From positions 1 to 5,535 of the forward strand of contig JAUXFJ010000119.1 in the NCBI GenBank assembly GCA_030620065.1: a stretch of DNA of 5,535 nt, in the 5' to 3' direction. Under the pieces are notes generated by a model. That model saw only the letters and a program-made list of their open reading frames with translations, made no database searches and was not told the origin of the DNA. This stretch comes from Anaerolineaceae bacterium (GTDB lineage Bacteria > Chloroflexota > Anaerolineae > Anaerolineales > Anaerolineaceae). Made by a program: the position numbers and the translations under genes. Below, in pieces: positions 1 through 4,548 of this stretch (its first letter is position 1; the number at the start of each line of letters is the position of its first letter).

Positions 1-131
1 CCACCATATCAGCAAGGCCCTGCATTTGGTCAACCCATAGTATTGAAGAGAGCTTTGAAAAAGACATGCCTTCATTATACTCAAAAGTCATTAATCTAAA
101 CGGTATATTCATGACTTGAAGCATAAAGTTG

Positions 132-137
132 TATAAT
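132..137 (+). promoter_or_regulatory. candidate promoter -10 box for dtd
   Basis: A perfect TATAAT hexamer lies 38 bases before the dtd start codon. The best -35 candidate is ATGACT at 111-116 (4 of 6 matches to TTGACA), but its spacer is only 15 bases. TTCATG at 108-113 gives an 18-base spacer with a poorer match. A second possible -10, TATACT at 76-81 with TTGAAA at 55-60, lies further upstream. The -10 call is reasonable; the -35 is uncertain. Confidence 0.45.
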
Positions 138-160
138 TGATTGGATAAAGACACATCGGT

Positions 161-166
161 AAGGAG
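161..166 (+). promoter_or_regulatory. ribosome binding site of dtd
   Basis: AAGGAG sits 9 bases before the ATG at 176. This is a strong Shine-Dalgarno match and fixes the start of dtd at that ATG, which is also where the conserved family N-terminus (MKAVIQRV) begins. Confidence 0.85.
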
Positions 167-175
167 CACACCCAA

Positions 176-622
176 ATGAAGGCAGTTATCCAACGCGTGA
201 AACACGGCAGCGTCAGTGTTGACGGGAATACAATCGCAGAGATCAATCAGGGCTTGATGATCCTGCTTGGCATTGCCCCTGATGACACAGACGAATTTGC
301 AGCATCAATGGCAAAAAAGATTGCCAGCCTGCGCATTTTTGAAGATGCAGAGGGTAAAATGAACCGCTCAGCTTTGGACGTGGGCGGTGAAGCGATCGTC
401 GTTTCCCAGTTTACGCTTTATGCAGACACACGCAAGGGACGCCGACCTTCTTTTAACACCGCTGCCAAACCCAAATTTGCTGAACCAATGGTAGAGACCT
501 TCATCGATTTTCTAAAGCAGACGGGACTGCCTACGCAGAGAGGTGTTTTTGGTGCGCACATGCTCGTTGAGATCGAAAACGACGGTCCTGTGACCATCCT
601 GATCGAATTTCCCCCAGACTAA
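176..622 (+). CDS. dtd: D-aminoacyl-tRNA deacylase
   Basis: This enzyme hydrolyses the ester bond of D-aminoacyl-tRNAs (and of glycine mischarged on tRNA-Ala) in the cytoplasm, recycling tRNA and keeping D-amino acids out of proteins. The 148-residue length is typical of the DTD family. Visible family signatures are the N-terminal MKAVIQRV strand, the SQFTLYAD motif at residues 77-84, the KGRRPSF segment at 87-93, and the NDGPVT motif at 135-140, whose Gly137-Pro138 pair corresponds to the cross-subunit Gly-cisPro element that excludes L-amino acids. No key residue appears to be missing. The gene is alone on the plus strand and converges on the minus-strand operon, ending 22 bases from its last gene. 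It therefore has its own promoter, probably the TATAAT at 132-137. Function is assigned with high confidence from motifs. Confidence 0.96.
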   Translation: MKAVIQRVKHGSVSVDGNTIAEINQGLMILLGIAPDDTDEFAASMAKKIASLRIFEDAEGKMNRSALDVGGEAIVVSQFTLYADTRKGRRPSFNTAAKPKFAEPMVETFIDFLKQTGLPTQRGVFGAHMLVEIENDGPVTILIEFPPD

Positions 623-644
623 TTAAATAAACATCTTAGCGAGA

Positions 645-1448
645 TTATTGCTCTTTTATTGATTCCCCGATTAACATGTCAAGATTCAGCCCGCCGAGCC
701 AAAGCACTGCGTCCAAAGAAACCGCGGCGGCGCCAGCCTGAAACAATGCCTTAACCTGCGCGTTGGTATAAACACCGCCCCCACCAATCACCGATAATCC
801 CATAGCCGCCAGTTCGTGCACTGCCTGCAGCGCAGTTGGAAAGAGACCCGCACCATAGAGCCTGCCGTGCACCAGTTTCCCGTTATCATCAGGCAGCATG
901 CCGCGCGCTTCGCAGATGCGAACCATAGAGACCCTGCTATCTACCAAAACAGGGGCAATGGTTGAAACCTGATATGGGCTCAAACTAATAATAATTGGCA
1001 GTTCCCCGAAAGCTGAATCCATTAACCTGCCAGCTTCATCAGCGCTAGTATCAGGTGCAAAGCCAAGCTCCACTGCGATGATGTTCTCGCAAACCTCCAG
1101 TCGCCGTACCATCTGAGCCAAGCCTTTCACATCTTCAGCTATCAGATGCACAATCACTGGCAACGGGGAGCGCACCCAGCGTTGGGTATACCGCTTCAGG
1201 ACAGCCAAAAAGCCGGGATTAGGTAAGCCGGTATGCAGCAAGAATTCATCAGCGAAATTTATACACACCCGATTTTCAGCCGGTTTGCGTGCTTTCAGGC
1301 TCACAGGATTGGTGATAAAAGCACCTAGCAGATGCCAATCGCTAACAGCGCTCGCCTCGGGGTAAAAGCCCAAACTGCCTGCTGCGTTCACATAAGGTGG
1401 ATCGATGATCAAATCCTGTTTCTGAATAGCGGATTCATCCAGCCACAT
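645..1448 (-). CDS. dihydroorotate dehydrogenase (PyrD)-like TIM-barrel protein, active-site residues substituted
   Basis: The 267-residue product has the layout of a class 1 dihydroorotate dehydrogenase but is shorter than the usual 300 or so. Fold matches are NAAGSLGF at residues 21-28 (family NASGTFGF), LPNPGF at 75-80 (family GLQNPG), GRLYGAGLFPTAL at 195-207 (family GGLSGPAIKPIAL), and a flavin-phosphate-like GGGGV at 222-226 with AVSLDAVLW at 242-250. Catalytic positions differ. The Lys of the family TKS/VKS segment is Asn47 (FITNPVSL). The NxSCPN stretch that carries the class 1 catalytic Cys is VELGFAP at 126-132. The Lys of the VKL segment is Ser155 (PIIISLSPY). Orthodox dihydroorotate oxidation is therefore doubtful, although FMN binding remains possible. 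The gene is last in the operon and overlaps the PyrK-like gene by 14 bases, so the two products probably form a complex. The start is supported by GAGGAG 7 bases upstream. Family membership is fairly sure; biochemical function is unknown. Confidence 0.8.
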   Translation of the reverse strand: MWLDESAIQKQDLIIDPPYVNAAGSLGFYPEASAVSDWHLLGAFITNPVSLKARKPAENRVCINFADEFLLHTGLPNPGFLAVLKRYTQRWVRSPLPVIVHLIAEDVKGLAQMVRRLEVCENIIAVELGFAPDTSADEAGRLMDSAFGELPIIISLSPYQVSTIAPVLVDSRVSMVRICEARGMLPDDNGKLVHGRLYGAGLFPTALQAVHELAAMGLSVIGGGGVYTNAQVKALFQAGAAAVSLDAVLWLGGLNLDMLIGESIKEQ

Positions 1449-2145
1449 CTATCAGCTCCTCAAGATCAAAAACTGGTCCATCCTTGCAAGCCAAACGCCA
1501 ACCACTGCGGGTTTTCAGCGCACAAACACCGCAGTCAGCTATTCCTGCACAAGGCATATCTGTCCGTACCAGTACCTGTCCAAGACAAGGCAGCTTTTGA
1601 TCCCCTCCCTTCAACCCCAAGAGCTCGCCTAAACTCGATAGGGAGCGAAGCGAGATATCAACTGCCAGAAAATCAGCCCAAACCAATGCTTCGGGTAATG
1701 CTGACAGGGGCTGTACTTCAACCGCCGCAGGGAGAGGAAAAAAACTTGCGCGTTCATTCAGTTTTCCTAGAAACAAGCTCACTGCTGCACCCTGCCTGAT
1801 TCCGGCATCGATCAATGGCATCAAGCGCGAAGGGTCACCATTAGGAGCAGCCATTCCCAAAAAACGGGCTGATGCAGGCAGTCTGAAGCCGTGCCCCAAG
1901 GGCCCTCTAAGGCTCAACTGCTCACCTGGTGTCCAGTCCACTGGCAGTGAAGATGCGGTTATCAAACCATTATCCGCCTTGCTTGAGGGAAAAACTACCA
2001 CAGGAAGAGAAGAAAGGTCCGATGCCCTCCGTACGAGCATGTACTGACCAGGAACAATATCAAATGGATGATCAACCCGGATACGACCCCCGTTTCCTTC
2101 AGGTGCCTGCCATATTTCAATTAGCTGGGCGTTACATGCATCCAT
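1435..2145 (-). CDS. PyrK-like iron-sulfur electron-transfer protein with degenerate FAD/NAD motifs
   Basis: The product (236 residues from the chosen start) resembles PyrK, the FAD/[2Fe-2S] subunit that passes electrons from class 1B dihydroorotate dehydrogenase to NAD+. Retained features are the ferredoxin-reductase-like beta-barrel with PGQYMLVR at 32-39, GPLGHGF at 81-87, and a C-terminal cluster motif with Cys199, Cys205, Cys208 and Cys220 followed by KDGPVFDLEEL at 221-231, which is strongly PyrK-like. The usual FAD-binding RRPFS segment is replaced by SLPVVVFPS at 46-54. The glycine-rich GGGIGxAP nucleotide motif is replaced by GMAAPNGDP at 97-105, so FAD and NAD binding may be lost or altered. 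The frame is open back to an ATG at 2232 inside proS. The ATG at 2145 is preferred because it follows the proS stop by 22 bases, has a purine-rich GAGAG 9 bases upstream, and gives a normal PyrK N-terminus. The overlap with the PyrD-like gene suggests coupled translation and a joint complex. Confidence 0.8.
   Translation of the reverse strand: MDACNAQLIEIWQAPEGNGGRIRVDHPFDIVPGQYMLVRRASDLSSLPVVVFPSSKADNGLITASSLPVDWTPGEQLSLRGPLGHGFRLPASARFLGMAAPNGDPSRLMPLIDAGIRQGAAVSLFLGKLNERASFFPLPAAVEVQPLSALPEALVWADFLAVDISLRSLSSLGELLGLKGGDQKLPCLGQVLVRTDMPCAGIADCGVCALKTRSGWRLACKDGPVFDLEELIDVAG
1456..1461 (-). promoter_or_regulatory. ribosome binding site of the PyrD-like gene, inside the PyrK-like gene
   Basis: On the minus strand GAGGAG lies 7 bases before the ATG at 1446-1448. 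It is formed by the two Glu codons near the C-terminus of the PyrK-like protein. It fixes the PyrD-like start and implies translational coupling across the 14-base overlap. Confidence 0.8.
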
Positions 2146-2154
2146 GTTGGGCTT

Positions 2155-2159
2155 CTCTC
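2155..2159 (-). promoter_or_regulatory. weak ribosome binding site supporting the PyrK-like start
   Basis: GAGAG, within a purine-rich run between the proS stop codon and the ATG at 2143-2145, lies 9 bases before that ATG. It is an imperfect Shine-Dalgarno, but it favours this start over the in-frame ATGs inside the end of proS. Confidence 0.5.
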
Positions 2160-2167
2160 TTCCCTGA

Positions 2168-3940
2168 TCAATGGTTAAACTTCTGTTCCAAGGCTGCATA
2201 CAACTGATTGATATCTGTTTTAATGCTGCCAACTATCTCAGAAACAGGCACAATGCGCTTTTCGTCCTGGCTGCGCAGTTTAACTTCAACACCACCCTTA
2301 GCCAATGCCCTTTCAGAGACAGTAAGGCGAATTGGCAGTCCTATCAAGTCAGCGTCATTGAATTTAACACCCGCGCGCTCCGCTCGATCATCGTACAGCG
2401 ATAGCAAGCCCTCACCGCACAAGGCCTTGTACAGATCATCCGCCGTTTTCATAACCTCATCACTTTTCGCCGGCAGGACAATCAAATGTACCGGAAATGG
2501 TGCTACCGAGACAGGCCAGATTAAACCCTTTTCATCATGGTGCTCTTCAGCAATGCAAGCCAATAAACGTCCAACACCTATCCCGTAAGAACCCATGATC
2601 ACCGATTGAGATTGACCATTCTCATCCAAGTAGCTGCAACCAAGCGCATCCGTGTATTTGCTACCTAATTTAAAGATGTTCCCTACTTCAACTCCCCGCC
2701 TGGCATACATCGGATTTCTACATAAAGGACAAGGCGCACCATCCTCGGCACTGCTGATATCCGCGACCACATCTGCTGTATAGTCCCTGCCGTAATTGGT
2801 GTTGAGAAGGTGAAAACCAGCCTGATTGGCACCAGCCACCAGATTTGGCGACCTTGGTATGAGGTCATCCGCTACAATTAACACATCACCCTTAGGTAGA
2901 TCAATTGGAGAAGCATAGCCGGGAACCGCGCCAACTGCCAGGATCTCCTCATCCAGCGCAGAACGCAGATCGGTAACCTGACCCCTTCCTAAAGTGCCAA
3001 TTGCATTAACGAGCTTGGTCTCGTTCAAGGTCATATCGCCGCGCAGCAGCGCAAAGACGAAAAGCGGCTGATCCATCCCTGCTAATTCAGCCATATAAAA
3101 GATAGCCTTGGCGGTGCGTGCTTTTGGTACATGAAGAAGCTCGCTGAGGTCCTCTATGCTGCTGGTGTTTGGCGTGGGAACTTTCTCGATTTTTTTCAAA
3201 ACCTCTACTTCAGGATTCGGCTTGGCAAACAGAGCCGATTGACGATTTGCAGAATAATCACAGTGCGAACAGAAAAGCAGCGTATCTTCACCGATGGACG
3301 TGAGATACATATATTCATGAGCTTCTTTCCCGCCCATCATGCCTGTATCAGAACGCACAGCACGAACCGACAGACCGCAGCGGTTGAAGATGCGGAAATA
3401 AGCTGCATAATGCGCTTGATAAGCCATATCCAGCCCCTCCCAATCTAGGTCCAGGCTATATGAGTCCAGCATGGTAAATTCCCGCACGCGGATCAAACCT
3501 GCACGCGGCCGTGGGTCATCGCGGAATTTCGTTTGAACGTGATAAATCAGTGCAGGTAATTGCCGGTAAGATTGGATCTCACGCCGCACCAAATCAGCCA
3601 CAACTTCTTCATGGGTCATCGCCAATACCATATCGCGATCAGCACGGTCAACGAAACGCGCCATCTCTGCACCAACCGCGTACCAACGCCCGGTCTTCTT
3701 CCAGATATCTGCCGGATGTACCACAGGCATGGTCAGTTCCTGCCCGCCGATAGCATCCATCTCTTCCCGCATAATCTTTTCGATGCGTGTCATCGCAATA
3801 TGCGCCAAGGGCAGGTAAGTAAAGATGCCTGCGCCCAGCTGACGAATGAATCCAGCCCGCAGCAATAATTGATGACTCGTCACTTCTGCTTCAGCAGGGA
3901 TCTCGCGCAGGGTCTGTCCAAAAAGCTTGCTCATGCGCAT
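2168..3940 (-). CDS. proS: prolyl-tRNA synthetase, bacterial type with editing insertion
   Basis: This cytoplasmic class II synthetase charges tRNA-Pro with proline. The 590-residue length fits the bacterial type (E. coli 572). Domains in order: a catalytic N-terminal part with QLGAGIFTYLPLA at residues 34-46 (motif 1 region) and the THEE signature at 109-112; motif 2, FRDDPRPRAGLIRVREF at 139-155; an inserted editing (INS/YbaK-like) domain at about 224-403, including GDMTLNETKLVNAIG at 301-315; a CPLC pair at 404-407; motif 3, GSYGIGVGRLLA at 450-461; and a C-terminal anticodon-binding domain from about 483. The start at 3940 is chosen over the ATG two codons later because GAGGAG stands 9 bases before it. 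The gene follows the bactofilin gene by 6 bases and precedes the PyrK-like gene by 22. A small oddity is RGVEVGNIF at 415-423, where Asn421 replaces the usual His. Identification is secure. Confidence 0.97.
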   Translation of the reverse strand: MRMSKLFGQTLREIPAEAEVTSHQLLLRAGFIRQLGAGIFTYLPLAHIAMTRIEKIMREEMDAIGGQELTMPVVHPADIWKKTGRWYAVGAEMARFVDRADRDMVLAMTHEEVVADLVRREIQSYRQLPALIYHVQTKFRDDPRPRAGLIRVREFTMLDSYSLDLDWEGLDMAYQAHYAAYFRIFNRCGLSVRAVRSDTGMMGGKEAHEYMYLTSIGEDTLLFCSHCDYSANRQSALFAKPNPEVEVLKKIEKVPTPNTSSIEDLSELLHVPKARTAKAIFYMAELAGMDQPLFVFALLRGDMTLNETKLVNAIGTLGRGQVTDLRSALDEEILAVGAVPGYASPIDLPKGDVLIVADDLIPRSPNLVAGANQAGFHLLNTNYGRDYTADVVADISSAEDGAPCPLCRNPMYARRGVEVGNIFKLGSKYTDALGCSYLDENGQSQSVIMGSYGIGVGRLLACIAEEHHDEKGLIWPVSVAPFPVHLIVLPAKSDEVMKTADDLYKALCGEGLLSLYDDRAERAGVKFNDADLIGLPIRLTVSERALAKGGVEVKLRSQDEKRIVPVSEIVGSIKTDINQLYAALEQKFNH

Positions 3941-3946
3941 AAAGGC

Positions 3947-4396
3947 TTACTCCTCTTTGGTATTGATAATATTCTCTTCGCTGACACCCAATTCGGCAGC
4001 CTCAGCGCCAATATCCAGGTCGATACTATCTTCCATGCGTATCTGGCCGCGTAAAAAAGCACCCTCTTCGGTGGCGAAAGAAACAGTCACGACATCTCCC
4101 CAAACGCGCCCAGTTGAGCGAATCTCAAGTCGTTCTGCCATGATGCTGCCCTTGACAGCGCCAGCCACAACCACAGAATCTGCCTTGAGCATCTCACAGG
4201 TTACCCGCCCTGTTTCGCCAATGATCACCAATCCACGCACAGCAACCTCCCCCTCTAAAGTTCCCTCAATACGCACGCCGCCCTTACCCCGTAGATCGCC
4301 TTTCCAACTGATACCTGGGCCGATCACAGATGTCACTCGCTCAGTAGATGCAGAACTAACAGCTTTAGGTTTTGTCTTTTTCTTTGAAAATACCAT
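3947..4396 (-). CDS. bactofilin (polymer-forming cytoskeletal protein)
   Basis: The 149-residue product matches the bactofilin family (DUF583). These proteins polymerise without nucleotide through a right-handed beta-helix and act as scaffolds for envelope, shape or polar functions. A short basic N-terminal tail (residues 1-20, with KKKTKPK) precedes the core at about 23-121. The core shows the expected repeating strands: VIGPGISWKGDL, VRIEGTLEGEV, GETGRVTCEMLKADSVVVAG, VKGSIMAERLEI, STGRVWGDV and GAFLRGQI. An acidic tail (122-149) follows. There is no signal peptide or clear membrane segment, so the protein is probably cytoplasmic, perhaps contacting the membrane through its N-terminus. It is the first gene of the operon, with a promoter (TATAAT at 4469-4474) and AAAGGA 10 bases before the ATG. 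The specific cellular role cannot be read from sequence. Confidence 0.9.
   Translation of the reverse strand: MVFSKKKTKPKAVSSASTERVTSVIGPGISWKGDLRGKGGVRIEGTLEGEVAVRGLVIIGETGRVTCEMLKADSVVVAGAVKGSIMAERLEIRSTGRVWGDVVTVSFATEEGAFLRGQIRMEDSIDLDIGAEAAELGVSEENIINTKEE
3950..3955 (-). promoter_or_regulatory. ribosome binding site of proS, in the last codons of the bactofilin gene
   Basis: GAGGAG, 9 bases before the proS ATG, consists of the two final Glu codons of the bactofilin gene. Its position decides in favour of the first of two closely spaced ATGs and suggests that proS translation is coupled to the bactofilin gene. Confidence 0.8.
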
Positions 4397-4406
4397 TGTG
4401 ATTATT

Positions 4407-4412
4407 TCCTTT
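4407..4412 (-). promoter_or_regulatory. ribosome binding site of the bactofilin gene
   Basis: AAAGGA on the minus strand lies 10 bases before the ATG at 4394-4396, a good match and spacing. It supports the chosen start. Confidence 0.7.
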
Positions 4413-4468
4413 GACTTCGTATTCCATAAGCAAATTGATCATGAATTAATTATTGACTGACTGATCAC

Positions 4469-4498
4469 ATTATAACGAATTAAGCACTTGAAAAGCAA
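4469..4498 (-). promoter_or_regulatory. sigma-70-type promoter of the bactofilin-proS-pyrKD-like operon
   Basis: On the minus strand a perfect -10 TATAAT (4469-4474) is preceded, after an 18-base spacer, by a weak -35 TTGCTT (4493-4498). Transcription would begin near 4462, leaving a leader of about 65 bases before the bactofilin gene. The -35 lies within the T-rich tail of the upstream gene's terminator. Confidence 0.6.
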
Positions 4499-4515
4499 AA
4501 CCGGCTGAAAGCCGG
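4491..4515 (-). terminator. Rho-independent terminator of the acetyltransferase gene
   Basis: On the minus strand CCGGCT, a 3-base loop TTC, and AGCCGG form a perfect 6-bp GC-rich hairpin (4501-4515), followed directly by TTTTGCTTTT (4491-4500). It begins about 33 bases after the stop codon of the acetyltransferase gene. The T-rich tail is on the minus-strand side only, so it acts on that gene. Confidence 0.8.
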
Positions 4516-4548
4516 CCCGTTTCGTATGGAAAAGCTTTAATTGTTTGA

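Noticed and set aside
1..117. Short plus-strand frames running in from the left edge and ending at 40, 99 and 117.
   Set aside because: None can be told from chance; the visible pieces are 13-39 codons with no recognisable motif.
633..645. Small inverted repeat ATCT-TAGCG-AGAT between the convergent ends of dtd and the PyrD-like gene, with nearby T-rich stretches.
   Set aside because: The stem is only 4 AT-rich base pairs and too weak to call a terminator on either strand.
1332..1799. A 155-codon open frame on the plus strand, antisense to the PyrK/PyrD-like genes.
   Set aside because: The translation is low in family-like character and lies opposite two well-supported genes.
2146..2232. 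Upstream extension of the PyrK-like frame to an ATG at 2232 inside proS (265 residues).
   Set aside because: The extra 29 residues overlap proS, have no family resemblance, and a better-placed ATG follows the proS stop codon.
3927..4460. A 177-codon plus-strand frame across the bactofilin gene, rich in Ser, Thr and Pro.
   Set aside because: It is antisense to a clear bactofilin and its composition is what the complement of that repetitive beta-helix gene would give.
4431..4475. Possible CRP- or FNR-like site near TGTGATCA and TTGATCATGAA in the operon leader.
   Set aside because: Only one half-site matches in each case and the second half does not fit the consensus.
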